Source of the DNA: Sporofaciens musculi
GTDB taxonomy: Bacteria; Bacillota; Clostridia; Lachnospirales; Lachnospiraceae
Reading direction: 5' to 3'
NCBI RefSeq assembly: GCF_009830285.1
Contig: NZ_WUQX01000001.1
Location: 620,501-684,500, forward strand
Length of the DNA stretch: 64,000 nt
The translations under genes and the position numbers were made by a program. The notes below the pieces were generated by a model. That model was not told the DNA's origin, made no database searches, and worked only from the letters and a program-made list of their open reading frames with translations. Shown piece by piece: positions 8,298 to 17,604 of this stretch; the first letter of the stretch is position 1, and the number at the start of each line of letters is the position of its first letter.

Positions 8298-9272
8298 ATG
8301 TCAAGGTGGAGTGCAGGAAAAAAGATATATCAGATGGCCAGGCGGCTTAAGGTACAGCGGGGCGGTTTCGCAGCCTTGTACTTTCTGGATGCTCTGGGCG
8401 CAAGCTACCGGCATCAGGCTTCACCGGAGAATTATTTTGTGCTTCGCTTCTACGAGCTGAGTGATGCAGAACGACAGACCTATCTTACTTCCGGCCGTTC
8501 TGCCAGCGCAGACCGAGCGCTTAATTGGTCTATGACCAGGGAGAAAGAGGAAATTATGTCCCATAAGCATTTGTTTTACCAGAGTTTTTCTGATTTTGTG
8601 CATAGGGACTTTTTATACGTGCCAGAGCTTCCATTCATGGAGTTTGCTGCATTTCTCGACGCTCATGACATATTTATCGTCAAACCAGATCGGGGAATCA
8701 TGGGACAGGGGATTAAAAAACTGTGTACCAGGGAAGTAAAGGAGCCTAAAGCTTTATATGAAGAATGTAAGGCCAAAAAGTGTCTCTTAGAGCAGGTGAT
8801 TGTGCAGCATGAAGCCTTAGAGCAGATTAGCACCTGTGTGAATTCTGTGCGTATCAATGCTGCAAGAGACAAAAGGGGGAATGTCCGACTGATTGGAGCC
8901 TGTTTAAAATGCGGCGCTCCTGGGACGGTTGCAGATAATTTTCATTCAGGAGGAGTGGCGTATCCCCTTAATCTGGAAACTGGCGTTGTTACAGGACCAG
9001 GGCGAAACAATACAGAAATCAAAGATTATGAATATCATTCGGGTTCATCTGTCTATATGCCAGGTTTTGCTATACCTCATTGGGAGCTGGTCAGAGCATG
9101 TGCGATTCAGGCGATGGAGATGATACCAGAACTTGGATATGTTGGGTGGGATATTGCGGTTACCCCTAAAGGTGCGGAATTGATTGAAGGAAACTGTCAC
9201 TGGCCGGGCGGCAACATCATCCAGCTTGATAAAATCGGGAAGTACCCGCTGATAAAGGAGTGCTTAAAATGA
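8298..9272 (+). CDS. ATP-grasp enzyme, sugar-transfer-associated type (3rd)
   Basis: 324 residues, ATG 8298 behind AGGGAGG. Motifs in order: KPDRGIMGQGI near residue 130, LLEQVIVQHEAL near 162, NSVRINAARDKRG near 182, the family motif DNFHSGGVAYPLN near 212 and the metal-binding VGWDIAVTPKGAELIEGN near 283 followed by HWPGG. It keeps the DNxxxGG signature seen in the first paralogue (residues about 240). The gene lies 17 bp after the opine dehydrogenase, which makes it a candidate ligase for that product. Its stop overlaps the next start (ATGA). Confidence 0.8.
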   Translation: MSRWSAGKKIYQMARRLKVQRGGFAALYFLDALGASYRHQASPENYFVLRFYELSDAERQTYLTSGRSASADRALNWSMTREKEEIMSHKHLFYQSFSDFVHRDFLYVPELPFMEFAAFLDAHDIFIVKPDRGIMGQGIKKLCTREVKEPKALYEECKAKKCLLEQVIVQHEALEQISTCVNSVRINAARDKRGNVRLIGACLKCGAPGTVADNFHSGGVAYPLNLETGVVTGPGRNNTEIKDYEYHSGSSVYMPGFAIPHWELVRACAIQAMEMIPELGYVGWDIAVTPKGAELIEGNCHWPGGNIIQLDKIGKYPLIKECLK

Positions 9273-10336
9273 ATATTTTAACTGAGAATTATCTTGTGAA
9301 GAATTTAAGAGCCTATCCGCTGCTGAGGAAAAAATTTATGTCCTATATTAAGGGCTTGAACCAATTTCCGGAAGGGTTTACGAAGAATAAACTGTTCCAT
9401 GACTATCTCAAGGTCCGCAGGCACAATCCAGAGAAGCGGGTGTCGCAGTCTGAGTACATGATTTTTGGGTTCTGCAATCTGAGTGAGAAAGAGCAGAAAA
9501 AATACCTTACTGATGTGGAGGCAACCCGTCTGATGCGGCCATATAACAGTGAATCAGAGCCATATCTGAAAAGCAAGGAAACCTTTCTTAAGAATTTCAC
9601 ACGTTTTATACATAGGGGATGGCTTTATGTGCCGGACGCCAGTTATGAGGAGTTCTGTGAATTTGTGCACAAGTACCATACCGTTGCTTTAAAGCCCCAG
9701 TATTCCAGTTGGGGAATCGGGTTTTTGAGGCTGACAGAGGAAGAACTTCGAGAAAATGAGAATCCAAGGGAGTTTTACGAGAAGATGTGCAGCGGCAAAT
9801 ATCTGGCAGAGGAATTCGTAGAATCCTGTGATGAGCTGGCTGTTTTCCATCCGTCTTCGCTGAATACATTGCGGGTGATTACCTTCCGATGCGGCGAGAG
9901 ATTCGAGGTGTTCGGCTGTGGGCTGCGTGTGGGCAACAATGGGCTGCATGTGGATAATGCACACGGAGGCGGCATTTTCTGTGAGATGGACCCTGCAAAC
10001 GGTGAGATTATAACGGATGGTCTGGACGAATGCTCGAACAGTTATGTGACACATCCTATGACCGGAGTAAAATTTAAAGGTACAAAGATTCCCCATTGGA
10101 AGGAAATCGTAGAGCTGTGCAGGGAGGCTTCCATGGAGCTGCCTTGTCTGCGTGTGGTGGGATGGGATGTGGCCATTCTGTCAGACGGACGCCTTGAGTT
10201 GATTGAAGGAAATCACAATCCTGGAATGAATATCGTACAGGCGCCGGCGAAGCATGGGGTTCATGATAAGTTTGCGTCAATGCTGTTGGATTATTATGGA
10301 GAGCCAGAGCAATATAAAAAGGCATTGCAGTCGTAA
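9269..10336 (+). CDS. ATP-grasp enzyme, sugar-transfer-associated type (4th)
   Basis: 355 residues. I prefer ATG 9269, 8 bp after AAAGGAG and overlapping the previous stop, over the in-frame GTG at 9260, which sits on the RBS itself. Seen: ALKPQYSSWGIGFL near residue 140, LAEEFVESCDEL near 178, NTLRVITFRCGE, the motif DNAHGGGIF near 230 and VGWDVAILSDGRLELIEGNHNPG near 293. Closest in layout to the preceding paralogue, so the pair may have arisen by duplication and act on related acceptors. Last gene of the cluster; a strong terminator begins at its stop codon. Confidence 0.8.
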   Translation: MNILTENYLVKNLRAYPLLRKKFMSYIKGLNQFPEGFTKNKLFHDYLKVRRHNPEKRVSQSEYMIFGFCNLSEKEQKKYLTDVEATRLMRPYNSESEPYLKSKETFLKNFTRFIHRGWLYVPDASYEEFCEFVHKYHTVALKPQYSSWGIGFLRLTEEELRENENPREFYEKMCSGKYLAEEFVESCDELAVFHPSSLNTLRVITFRCGERFEVFGCGLRVGNNGLHVDNAHGGGIFCEMDPANGEIITDGLDECSNSYVTHPMTGVKFKGTKIPHWKEIVELCREASMELPCLRVVGWDVAILSDGRLELIEGNHNPGMNIVQAPAKHGVHDKFASMLLDYYGEPEQYKKALQS

Positions 10337-10392
10337 AAGCTGCGGACCCGTTAAGGTCAAGTTTCTCAACCTTAATGGGCCGGCAGCTTTTT
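10336..10392 (+). terminator. Terminator closing the glycan cluster
   Basis: Long hairpin: AAAGCTGC and TTAAGGT on the left pair with ACCTTAA and GCAGCTTT on the right around a loop of about 11 nt, followed directly by a T-run (CTTTTTAT). A classic intrinsic terminator starting at the stop codon of the last ATP-grasp gene. Confidence 0.85.
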
Positions 10393-10461
10393 ATATTTAC
10401 AGTCCTAATTTTTCTTTCTTTTCTACAGAATTGAAACAGATGAAAAGCCTGTATATAACGG

Positions 10462-10490
10462 TTGTATTCGTTATCGGTATGGGCTATAAT
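10462..10490 (+). promoter_or_regulatory. Sigma-A promoter for the SpoU-patatin-argF operon
   Basis: TTGTAT (10462-10467) and TATAAT (10485-10490) are separated by 17 bp in the 184-bp gap after the terminator. The first downstream gene starts 85 bp later. The leader between them shows no obvious riboswitch. Confidence 0.75.
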
Positions 10491-10575
10491 ATAGCGTAAT
10501 GAATTTGGCTTGAAAGAGCTCAAATATGAATGGAAAGTCTCAGGTGTGAAATTCATTTCATAAGAAAGGGCAGAA

Positions 10576-11376
10576 ATGGACAAGATTACAAGTACATCGA
10601 ACGCAAAAGTAAAACGTCTGGTAAACCTTAAGAAGAAGCGGAAGGCAAGGGACGAAGAAAAGGTTTTTCTGGTGGAGGGAATCCGGATGTTTCGGGAGGT
10701 GCCCCAGAATATATTGAGGGAAATATATGTATCAGAGACATTTTATAAAAAAGAACGGAGTGTGGTGGCTGAGCTTCTTGCCGGCGCCGCAAGAAGCTCA
10801 GCCATAGAGGTATTGTCGGACACAGTGTTTGATTATGTATCGGATACGAGAACTCCCCAGGGGATTCTGTGTATAGTAAAGCAGATGGAGTATACACTGG
10901 AAACAGTGGCGGGGGGAGAGCTGCCCCATATTGTGGCGCTTGACCATCTCCAGGACCCTGGTAATCTGGGAACCATTTTTCGGACAGCAGAAGGGGCAGG
11001 GGTGACGGGAATTATCATGGACCGAGAATGTGTGGATATCTATAATCCCAAGACAATTCGTTCCACCATGGGGTCAATCTATCGGATGCCCTTTTGCTAT
11101 GCCAGGAAGCTGTCGGAAGCTGTCAAATTTTTAAACGAGAGAGGCATAAAGACCTATGCGGCGCATCTGGAGGGGATGTGTGATTATGATGAGGAGAATT
11201 ATTGCCGTCCATGTGCGTTTCTGATAGGAAATGAAGGAAACGGACTTACGAAGGAAATTGCGGATTTGGCAGATACTTATATTAAGATACCTATGAAGGG
11301 GCAGGTAGAATCGTTAAATGCGGCGATTGCGGCTTCGGTGTTGATGTTTGAAGCCGCGAGACAGCGGCGGAAATAA
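10576..11376 (+). CDS. SpoU-type RNA 2'-O-methyltransferase (TrmH/RlmB family)
   Basis: 266 residues, ATG 10576 after AGAAAGGG. The N-terminal substrate-binding domain ([17 protein letters not shown], then VEGIRMFRE) is followed by the SPOUT knot: [18 protein letters not shown] near residue 118, IGNEGNGL near 217 and [13 protein letters not shown] near 241, which are SpoU motifs 1-3. Such enzymes methylate ribose of 23S rRNA or tRNA using SAM. The exact target is not predictable. First gene after the promoter; the patatin gene starts 62 bp later. Confidence 0.9.
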   Translation: MDKITSTSNAKVKRLVNLKKKRKARDEEKVFLVEGIRMFREVPQNILREIYVSETFYKKERSVVAELLAGAARSSAIEVLSDTVFDYVSDTRTPQGILCIVKQMEYTLETVAGGELPHIVALDHLQDPGNLGTIFRTAEGAGVTGIIMDRECVDIYNPKTIRSTMGSIYRMPFCYARKLSEAVKFLNERGIKTYAAHLEGMCDYDEENYCRPCAFLIGNEGNGLTKEIADLADTYIKIPMKGQVESLNAAIAASVLMFEAARQRRK

Positions 11377-11438
11377 CGAATCGTTTATTGAGGCAGACGG
11401 GTTTGTGTTCGGCAGAGGTTATAGAAAGGTGTGATAGT

Positions 11439-13535
11439 ATGGAGCCTGTGATTGATATGTCGAAGGAGTACGGTCTGGTGTTGGATGGCGGAGGCGCTCG
11501 CGGCGCATATCAGATTGGTGCATGGAAGGCGCTGGCAGAAGCAGGAGTGAAGTTAAATGCTGTGGCCGGAACCTCCGTAGGAGCGCTCAACGGTGCGTTG
11601 ATCTGCATGGGAGATATTGAGAATGCCGAGAATATTTGGAGAGAGATGACATTTTCATCAGTCATGGATGTGGACGACGAATGGATGGAGCGTCTGTTTA
11701 AGAAGCAGACGACGATGAAGGAGTTTCTCAATGAAGGCTGGAAGATGCTGAAAGACGGAGGCGTGGATGTTACGCCGCTTAGAAAGCTGATTCATGAAAC
11801 GGTAGACGAAGAAGCAATCCGCGGCTGCGGCAAAGAATTCTGTCTGCTTACTTTTTCTCTGTCAGAATTCAGGGAGTTGGATTTGAGTATTGACGATATA
11901 CCGGAGGGACTTCTGGAGGACTTCCTGCTGGCAAGCGCGTATTTGATTGGCTTCAAAAATGAGAGAATTCAGGGAAAGAAATATATTGACGGAGGCGTTG
12001 TGAATAATGTACCATTGAATTCACTGGTGAAGCGTGGATATGAGGATATTATCGCTGTGCGTATCTATGGTCCGGGGCGGGAGCCCCGCGTTCAGATGCC
12101 CAAGGAGAGCGTAAAGTATGAGATTGCGCCGAGAGTGAAGCTTGGGAGTATTATTGAATTTTCAGGAAAACGCAGTCGGCAGAATCTCATAATCGGCTAC
12201 TATGACGCCAAAAGAATGCTTTATGGCCTAGAGGGAACCATTTATTACTTAGAGCAGACTCATGACGAGGCTTATTATGAAGATATTTTGGCAGGGATGC
12301 GGGAGATTGAGAAGGCGGAGATAGGCTTTGTCCTAAAGCTGTCCCTTGGGTTTAAGGGGCGGGATTTATTCATGGGTATGCTGGAGGCTGCGGCAAAGTT
12401 ACTTAAGATTCCCAAATATCAGATATACACAGTTGACCAATTATATGATATGGTATATAAAAAATACGAAGCGTTAAACGACCAGATGAACCTTCCAAGG
12501 TTTGTGCACGTACTAATAGGATTAAGAGAGGGATTGACGATGAATTTAAAAGGAAGAAGTTTTTTGACATTAAAGGATTATACACCAGAGGAGATTACCT
12601 ATCTTCTGGATTTGGCGGCAGATTTGAAGGAAAAGAAGAAAAACGGCGTGCCGGTTGACAATTACAGAGGAATGAATGTCGCCCTTATTTTCGAGAAGAC
12701 AAGCACCAGAACCAGATGCTCCTTCGAGGTGGCGGCACACGATATGGGAATGGGAACTACCTACCTTGATCCAAGCGGTTCTCAGATTGGGAAGAAGGAG
12801 AGTATTGAGGATACGGCGAGAGTGCTTGGCAGGATGTATGACGGGATTGAATACCGTGGCTTTGGACAGGAGATTGTGGAGGAGTTGGCAAAATACGCGG
12901 GCGTACCAGTTTGGAACGGCTTGACCAACGAGTATCATCCGACGCAGATGTTGGCGGATTTGCTGACGATCCGCGAGCATTTCGGATACCTGAAAGGAAT
13001 CAAGCTTGTTTACATGGGGGATGCAAGGTACAACATGGGTAACTCCCTGATGATTGCCTGTGCAAAGATGGGAATGGATTTTGTGGCTTGTACGACGGAA
13101 AATTATTTTCCGAATGCAGAATTAGTGGAGACTTGCGAAGGGTATGCCAAGGAGAGCGGCGCAACGATTACGCTGACCTCAGACGTAAAAGAAGGGACGA
13201 AGGAGGCGGACGTGATCTATACGGATGTATGGGTGTCCATGGGCGAGCCGGATGAAGTATGGGAAGCAAGGATACGCGAGCTTTCCCCCTATAAGGTGAC
13301 GAGGGAGGTCATGGCAAATGCAAGTGAGGGGGCTATATTCCTGCATTGTCTGCCGGCGTTCCATGATTTAAAGACCAAGATTGGCAAGGAGATTCATGAG
13401 CGGTTCGGTATTGAGGATATGGAAGTGACGGACGAGGTGTTCGAGTCAGAACAGTCGAAGGTATTTGACGAGGCGGAGAACCGGATGCATACCATTAAGG
13501 CTGTGATGGTGGCAACGTTGGGCGAGAGAGTATGA
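11439..13535 (+). CDS. Patatin-like phospholipase, in open frame with ornithine carbamoyltransferase
   Basis: The patatin part (about 367 residues, 11439-12539) has the oxyanion motif GGGARGAYQ, the nucleophile elbow GTSVG and the catalytic Asp in YIDGGVVNN, so it should be a serine acyl hydrolase of membrane lipids. I prefer ATG 11439, behind AGAAAGG, over the ATG at 11388. No stop occurs before the argF start at 12540, so on paper the protein runs on into OTC (698 residues). The junction ([14 protein letters not shown]) looks like non-coding spacer read through. In the +1 frame there is TAA TAG at 12514-12519, so an indel could have removed the native stop. Either a real fusion or a sequence artefact. 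Confidence 0.75.
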   Translation: MEPVIDMSKEYGLVLDGGGARGAYQIGAWKALAEAGVKLNAVAGTSVGALNGALICMGDIENAENIWREMTFSSVMDVDDEWMERLFKKQTTMKEFLNEGWKMLKDGGVDVTPLRKLIHETVDEEAIRGCGKEFCLLTFSLSEFRELDLSIDDIPEGLLEDFLLASAYLIGFKNERIQGKKYIDGGVVNNVPLNSLVKRGYEDIIAVRIYGPGREPRVQMPKESVKYEIAPRVKLGSIIEFSGKRSRQNLIIGYYDAKRMLYGLEGTIYYLEQTHDEAYYEDILAGMREIEKAEIGFVLKLSLGFKGRDLFMGMLEAAAKLLKIPKYQIYTVDQLYDMVYKKYEALNDQMNLPRFVHVLIGLREGLTMNLKGRSFLTLKDYTPEEITYLLDLAADLKEKKKNGVPVDNYRGMNVALIFEKTSTRTRCSFEVAAHDMGMGTTYLDPSGSQIGKKESIEDTARVLGRMYDGIEYRGFGQEIVEELAKYAGVPVWNGLTNEYHPTQMLADLLTIREHFGYLKGIKLVYMGDARYNMGNSLMIACAKMGMDFVACTTENYFPNAELVETCEGYAKESGATITLTSDVKEGTKEADVIYTDVWVSMGEPDEVWEARIRELSPYKVTREVMANASEGAIFLHCLPAFHDLKTKIGKEIHERFGIEDMEVTDEVFESEQSKVFDEAENRMHTIKAVMVATLGERV
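12540..13535 (+). CDS. argF: Ornithine carbamoyltransferase
   Basis: 331 residues, full length for OTC, from ATG 12540 preceded by AGAGAGGG at correct spacing, so independent initiation is likely. Motifs: carbamoyl-phosphate loop [12 protein letters not shown] near residue 54, [11 protein letters not shown] near 136 and the ornithine-binding HCLPAFHD near 267. It forms citrulline from ornithine and carbamoyl phosphate in the cytoplasm for arginine synthesis or the deiminase route. No other arg gene is next to it. Its stop overlaps the birA start (ATGA), and upstream it is in frame with the patatin gene. Confidence 0.93.
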   Translation: MNLKGRSFLTLKDYTPEEITYLLDLAADLKEKKKNGVPVDNYRGMNVALIFEKTSTRTRCSFEVAAHDMGMGTTYLDPSGSQIGKKESIEDTARVLGRMYDGIEYRGFGQEIVEELAKYAGVPVWNGLTNEYHPTQMLADLLTIREHFGYLKGIKLVYMGDARYNMGNSLMIACAKMGMDFVACTTENYFPNAELVETCEGYAKESGATITLTSDVKEGTKEADVIYTDVWVSMGEPDEVWEARIRELSPYKVTREVMANASEGAIFLHCLPAFHDLKTKIGKEIHERFGIEDMEVTDEVFESEQSKVFDEAENRMHTIKAVMVATLGERV

Positions 13536-14509
13536 AATCAGAGATTTTGCGGTTATTAAAGGAATCTGACGGTTATCTGTCAGGCCAGCAGCTTTGCGAC
13601 TATTTCCAGGTGTCGCGGACGGCTGTATGGAAAGTGATTGAGCAGTTAAAAAAAGAAGGATATCAGATTCAGGCCGTACGCAACAAGGGCTATCGTCTGA
13701 TGGGCAGTCCGGATGTGTTGTCCAAGGCGGAGATTGAGAGTATGGTTCAGACCAAATGGGCGGGCAGACAGGTTGTTTATTACGAGGAGACGGACTCGAC
13801 CAATATACGGGCCAAGGATGCCGGAGAGAAAGGCGGGGAACATGGGAGCCTTTTTGTGGCGGAGAGGCAGGTTGCTGGAAAAGGACGCAGAGGCAGGGGA
13901 TGGGAATCGCCTGCCGGAACCAGCATCTATATGACGCTTCTGCTGCGGCCAACGTTCCTTCCTGTAAAAGCTCCCCAGTTGACCCTTTTGATGGCGGTGG
14001 CGGTGGTAGAAGCCATTCGCCAGGTTACAGGGCTTACAGGAGGAATCAAATGGCCCAACGATGTGGTCTTCAATGGAAAGAAGCTGTGCGGAATACTGAC
14101 GGAGATGAGTACGGAAATCGGATTTATTAATTATGTAGTCATAGGCGTGGGAATTAATGTGAATCAGGAAACATTTCCGGAGGAAATAAAAGATAAGGCA
14201 ACTTCGCTAAAGCTGGAAACCGGCGCCGGCATTCGCCGTGGGGAGTTAATCGCGGCCGTGATGGAGAGGTTTGAGGCGTATTATGAGACGTTTCTTAAGA
14301 CAGAGGATTTATCCGCTGTGCGGGCGCGGTATAACAGGCTTTTGGTAAACCGTGGCCAGGAGGTGAAGGTCTTAGAGCCGGACAACGAATATGAGGCCCG
14401 CGCAGTAGGAATCAACGATACGGGAGAGCTGATTGTAAGAACGAAGGATGCAGAGAAGACAATTTATGCCGGCGAGGTGTCGGTGAGAGGGGTATATGGC
14501 TATGTATGA
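13532..14509 (+). CDS. birA: Biotin--protein ligase / biotin operon repressor
   Basis: 325 residues, ATG 13532 overlapping the argF stop. The N-terminal winged helix ([20 protein letters not shown], residues 15-34) indicates a class II, DNA-binding BirA. The catalytic domain shows the biotinoyl-AMP loop GKGRRGRGW near 115, [12 protein letters not shown] near 173 and a C-terminal SH3-like domain. It activates biotin and transfers it to carboxylase or decarboxylase carrier proteins. As a class II form it may also repress biotin genes, none of which are visible here. Confidence 0.93.
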   Translation: MKSEILRLLKESDGYLSGQQLCDYFQVSRTAVWKVIEQLKKEGYQIQAVRNKGYRLMGSPDVLSKAEIESMVQTKWAGRQVVYYEETDSTNIRAKDAGEKGGEHGSLFVAERQVAGKGRRGRGWESPAGTSIYMTLLLRPTFLPVKAPQLTLLMAVAVVEAIRQVTGLTGGIKWPNDVVFNGKKLCGILTEMSTEIGFINYVVIGVGINVNQETFPEEIKDKATSLKLETGAGIRRGELIAAVMERFEAYYETFLKTEDLSAVRARYNRLLVNRGQEVKVLEPDNEYEARAVGINDTGELIVRTKDAEKTIYAGEVSVRGVYGYV

Positions 14510-14825
14510 TGGAAAAGTGGTGCTCTGCGGCGCCAATTCTTATGAGCAGAAGTATTATCTGAATCCTGATTTTGAACAGCTTCCCAGTGATGTCAAGGAC
14601 GAGCTTAAAATTATGTGCGTGCTCTATGTCAATGATGTGGGGGGAATTCTGACCCTGGTTTATGAGGAGAACGGCGACCTGTGTTTTGAAGTGACGTCAA
14701 AGGAATTCGACCCAATGTTTGACGAGATTGGGAGTCAGTTAAAGATTAAAGAGCTTCAGAGGGAGAAGCAGGATTTACTTGAAGCCCTGCAGATGTATTA
14801 TAAGGTATTCTTTTTAGAGAATTAG
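14496..14825 (+). CDS. Small conserved protein of unknown function (possibly DUF6145)
   Basis: 109 residues starting at ATG 14496 inside the end of birA (14-bp overlap). I do not recognise a function. It begins [20 protein letters not shown] and has two regular beta-like stretches (IMCVLYVNDVGGILTLVY, DLCFEVTSKEFD) and a C-terminal helix rich in K and E. It resembles a short Lachnospiraceae family that I recall as DUF6145. No signal peptide or membrane segment. Overlap with birA and proximity to coaX suggest a cofactor-linked or regulatory role, which is inference. Confidence 0.7.
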   Translation: MAMYDGKVVLCGANSYEQKYYLNPDFEQLPSDVKDELKIMCVLYVNDVGGILTLVYEENGDLCFEVTSKEFDPMFDEIGSQLKIKELQREKQDLLEALQMYYKVFFLEN

Positions 14826-14909
14826 TGTGTTTTGGGTGTACCTTATAGCAATTCAAGGGAAGCGAGGCGGGCGGGAAGTAAAAGCTGGGCTCGTTGGATG
14901 GAGGAGAAA

Positions 14910-15686
14910 ATGTTATTAGTAATAGATGTAGGGAATACGAACATTACATTAGGAGTATTCAAAGGAAAAGAATTGTCAGGCACATTTCGCATGACGACGA
15001 AGCTTCCAAGGACGTCGGATGAATATGGTATTACACTCAAGGAGTTGGTAGAGCGGCAGGGAATACACAGCGGGGATATCGACGATGTGATTGTAGCGTC
15101 TGTTGTGCCGGATATTATGCATTCCCTTGGGAGTGCGCTGATTAAGTATTTTGGGATTAAGCCAATGGTGGTGTCGGCGGGGATTAAGACAGGAATCCGA
15201 ATTGTGACGGAGAATCCGAAGCAGGTGGGCGCAGACCGGATTGTGGATGCGGTTGCGGCATATACCCTGTATGGAGGTCCTGTGATTGTGATTGACTTTG
15301 GAACAGCCACCACATATGATATTGTGGGCGTGGACGGGACTTTTGAGGGCGCGGTTATTGCGCCGGGGATTCGTATCTCGGCACAGGCTATGACTGAGCA
15401 GGCGGCTATGCTGCCTGCCATTGAGATTAAAAAGCCGGATTCCATTATTGCGAAGGAGACGGTTGCCAGTATGCAGGCAGGGCTGGTATTCGGTCAGATT
15501 GGTCAGACGGAGTATATTGTGAAGAAGATTAAGGAGGAGTCCGGATATGCAGATGCAAAGGTGGTTGCCAGCGGCGGTTTAGGGAAAATGATTGCGGCAG
15601 AGACGGATGTGATTGATATCTACGACTCTCAGTTGACCCTTAAGGGGCTGCGGTTTATTTATGAGAAAAATAAACGGCATAACTGA
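14910..15686 (+). CDS. coaX: Type III pantothenate kinase
   Basis: 258 residues. The start at ATG 14910 ([12 protein letters not shown]) is chosen because GGAGG lies 5 bp upstream and the family begins here; an open extension to 14832 lacks family character. Motifs: [12 protein letters not shown] near residue 5, [12 protein letters not shown] near 106 and DFGTATTYD near 128, the acetate-kinase-fold ATP and pantothenate sites. It phosphorylates pantothenate, the first step of CoA synthesis. Between it and dusB are three GTTTAAA/ATTTAAA-like repeats at 15690-15717. Confidence 0.93.
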   Translation: MLLVIDVGNTNITLGVFKGKELSGTFRMTTKLPRTSDEYGITLKELVERQGIHSGDIDDVIVASVVPDIMHSLGSALIKYFGIKPMVVSAGIKTGIRIVTENPKQVGADRIVDAVAAYTLYGGPVIVIDFGTATTYDIVGVDGTFEGAVIAPGIRISAQAMTEQAAMLPAIEIKKPDSIIAKETVASMQAGLVFGQIGQTEYIVKKIKEESGYADAKVVASGGLGKMIAAETDVIDIYDSQLTLKGLRFIYEKNKRHN

Positions 15687-15762
15687 ATAGGTTTAAAGAG
15701 ATTTAAAGAGGTTTAAAAATGATGTTTCTGAGAATATTGTATAAATGAGGGGCACAGTTGAG

Positions 15763-16716
15763 ATGAGGATTGGAAATGTCGAGCTTGAGAACCCATATAT
15801 TCTCGCGCCTATGGCGGGAGTTACAGACCTGCCGTTCCGGCTGCTTTGCAATGAGCAGGGGGCGGGCCTTTTATGTATGGAGATGATTAGCGCAAAAGCC
15901 CTTCAATATAAGAATAAAAATACGAAGGCTTTGCTGGCGATTCATCCCAATGAGTATCCTGTATCTTTGCAGCTTTTTGGTTCAGACCCTCAAATTATCA
16001 GTGAAATGGCGAAGGAGATTGAGGAATTACCCTTCCAGATTCTTGATATCAATATGGGATGTCCGGTTCCCAAGGTGGTGAGGAACGGGGAAGGCTCTGC
16101 GTTGATGAAGGAGCCGAAGCTGGTTTATGAGATTGTCAGCCGTACGGTGAGGGCCATTCAGAAACCAGTCACTGTAAAGATACGCAAAGGCTTTGACGAT
16201 AATCATGTCAATGCAGTAGAGATTGCAAAGATTGTAGAGGAAGCAGGAGGCGCTGCGGTAGCTGTCCATGGCAGGACGCGGGAGCAGTATTATTCCGGTA
16301 AAGCGGATTGGGAGATTATCCGTCAGGTGAAGAAGGCTGTTTCCATTCCTGTAATCGGAAATGGGGACGTGGTTTCCAGCGAGAGCGCGTTGTCTATGTT
16401 GAAGCAGACCGGATGCGACGGCGTGATGGTTGGTCGGGGCGCACAGGGGAATCCCTGGATTTTCCGAGAGCTTGTGGAGTATGACCGGACAGGAGCGCTG
16501 CCAGAGCGTCCGTCAAGAAGTAGGGTTAAGGAGGCAATGCTAAGACATGCCAGACTACAGATAGACTTTAAAGGGGATTTCCTGGGAATACGCGAGATGC
16601 GCAAGCATGTGGCCTGGTATACGAAGGGAATGGAAGGAGCGGCGAAGCTTAGGGATGCCATTAACAGGGTGGAGTCTTATAGTGGACTTGAGGAATTGTT
16701 GAATCTCCATCTATAA
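15763..16716 (+). CDS. dusB: tRNA-dihydrouridine synthase
   Basis: 317 residues from ATG 15763 (MRIGNVELENP); ATG 15745 is an alternative six codons upstream. The FMN-binding TIM barrel shows LAPMAGVTDLPFR, LQLFGSDP, the catalytic Cys in INMGCPVPKV, KIRKGFDD, VHGRTREQYYSG and GNGDV then MVGRGAQGNPW. It reduces uridines in tRNA D-loops with NADPH. Last gene of the operon. The 325 bp after it hold no gene, only a hairpin and the greA promoter. Confidence 0.92.
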   Translation: MRIGNVELENPYILAPMAGVTDLPFRLLCNEQGAGLLCMEMISAKALQYKNKNTKALLAIHPNEYPVSLQLFGSDPQIISEMAKEIEELPFQILDINMGCPVPKVVRNGEGSALMKEPKLVYEIVSRTVRAIQKPVTVKIRKGFDDNHVNAVEIAKIVEEAGGAAVAVHGRTREQYYSGKADWEIIRQVKKAVSIPVIGNGDVVSSESALSMLKQTGCDGVMVGRGAQGNPWIFRELVEYDRTGALPERPSRSRVKEAMLRHARLQIDFKGDFLGIREMRKHVAWYTKGMEGAAKLRDAINRVESYSGLEELLNLHL

Positions 16717-16809
16717 AGATTATTTGGTGTCAAAGAAAGTGTATCATATATCTATTCTCTGCATATACTTTAACGGGTTTATCAAGACAGGCATGTAGTC
16801 GGCAGCGTG

Positions 16810-16841
16810 GTAACAGTGAAGCCGGAAGGCTGGACTGTTAC
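16810..16841. other. Nested inverted repeat in dusB-greA intergenic region
   Basis: GTAACAGT (16810-16817) pairs with ACTGTTAC (16834-16841), and inside it AGCC-GGAA-GGCT forms a second stem with a GNRA-type loop. There is no T-run, so it is not a standard terminator. It lies 30 bp upstream of the greA -35 box and could be an operator or a processed RNA end. The rest of 16717-17041 holds only the promoter described next. Confidence 0.55.
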
Positions 16842-16870
16842 GCAGCGGGAATATTTCAGTATCAAAATTA

Positions 16871-16899
16871 TTGACATAACTTTGCCGTTTGGGTATAAT
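16871..16899 (+). promoter_or_regulatory. Consensus sigma-A promoter for greA-lysS
   Basis: Perfect TTGACA (16871-16876) and perfect TATAAT (16894-16899) with a 17-bp spacer. The greA start is 167 bp downstream, leaving a long AT-rich leader without a recognisable riboswitch. Confidence 0.88.
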
Positions 16900-17065
16900 A
16901 ATGAAATTGTGAAAGTTTCTCTATTTGTGGAAATAGGGCGTATTATAAATCGGATATTGGTAATGGATACAAAAATATTTATAAATATCATATCTCTATA
17001 TGAAATGGTTATTTAAAAAAAGCTTGTAACAGGAAAGATCATTGCAAAGAAAGGAAGTAACACAC

Positions 17066-17548
17066 ATGGAAGCAAAGAAGAAATTACTTACTTATGCGGG
17101 ACTTAAGGCACTGGAGGATGAGCTGGAGCACTTGAAGGTGGTAAAGCGGAAAGAGGTTGCCGGAAAGATTAAGGAGGCAAGAGAGCAGGGAGATTTGTCC
17201 GAAAACGCTGAGTACGATGCTGCGAAGGATGAACAGCGTGACATCGAGGCGCGTATTGAGGAGTTGGAAGGCATTCTTAAAAATGCAGAGGTTGTAGTTG
17301 AGGATGAGGTAGACTTTGATAAGATTAACGTAGGTTGTACAGTAAAGGTCTATGATAAGACGTTTGACGAGGAGATGGAGTTTAAGCTGGTAGGCTCTAC
17401 TGAGGCAAACAGCCTGGAGGGAAAGATTTCTAATGAGTCTCCTGTTGGACAGGCGCTTATTGGCTGTAAGGTAGGCGACCAAGTACAGGTGGAGACTCAG
17501 GCAGGGGTTATGGAATACGAGGTATTGCATATCAGCCGTTCATTGTAG
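17066..17548 (+). CDS. greA: Transcription elongation factor GreA
   Basis: 160 residues, standard GreA length. Start ATG 17066 (MEAKKKLLTYAGLKAL) is preferred, with AAAGGAAG 8 bp upstream, over an in-frame start at 17042. The N-terminal coiled coil carries LSENAEYDAAKDEQ with the acidic tip residues that stimulate RNA cleavage in the polymerase secondary channel. The C-terminal FKBP-like domain ends with VGQALIGCKVGDQV. It rescues backtracked RNA polymerase. Co-transcribed with lysS 56 bp downstream. Confidence 0.95.
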   Translation: MEAKKKLLTYAGLKALEDELEHLKVVKRKEVAGKIKEAREQGDLSENAEYDAAKDEQRDIEARIEELEGILKNAEVVVEDEVDFDKINVGCTVKVYDKTFDEEMEFKLVGSTEANSLEGKISNESPVGQALIGCKVGDQVQVETQAGVMEYEVLHISRSL

Positions 17549-17604
17549 AATGTATATTCAATGGGTAGAGCAAATGCCCTTAGAAACGGGAAGGAGAGGA
17601 AAAC

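Noticed and set aside
9260..9268. GTG 9260 as start of the fourth ATP-grasp gene
   Set aside because: It overlaps the Shine-Dalgarno sequence itself; ATG 9269 has correct spacing and the usual ATGA coupling.
10074..10583. 169-residue minus-strand frame over the terminator and promoter region
   Set aside because: Runs through the end of an ATP-grasp gene and an intrinsic terminator; no RBS or domain.
14843..15445. 200-residue open frame on the minus strand
   Set aside because: Antisense to coaX with no RBS and no family character; the plus-strand frame has clear kinase motifs.
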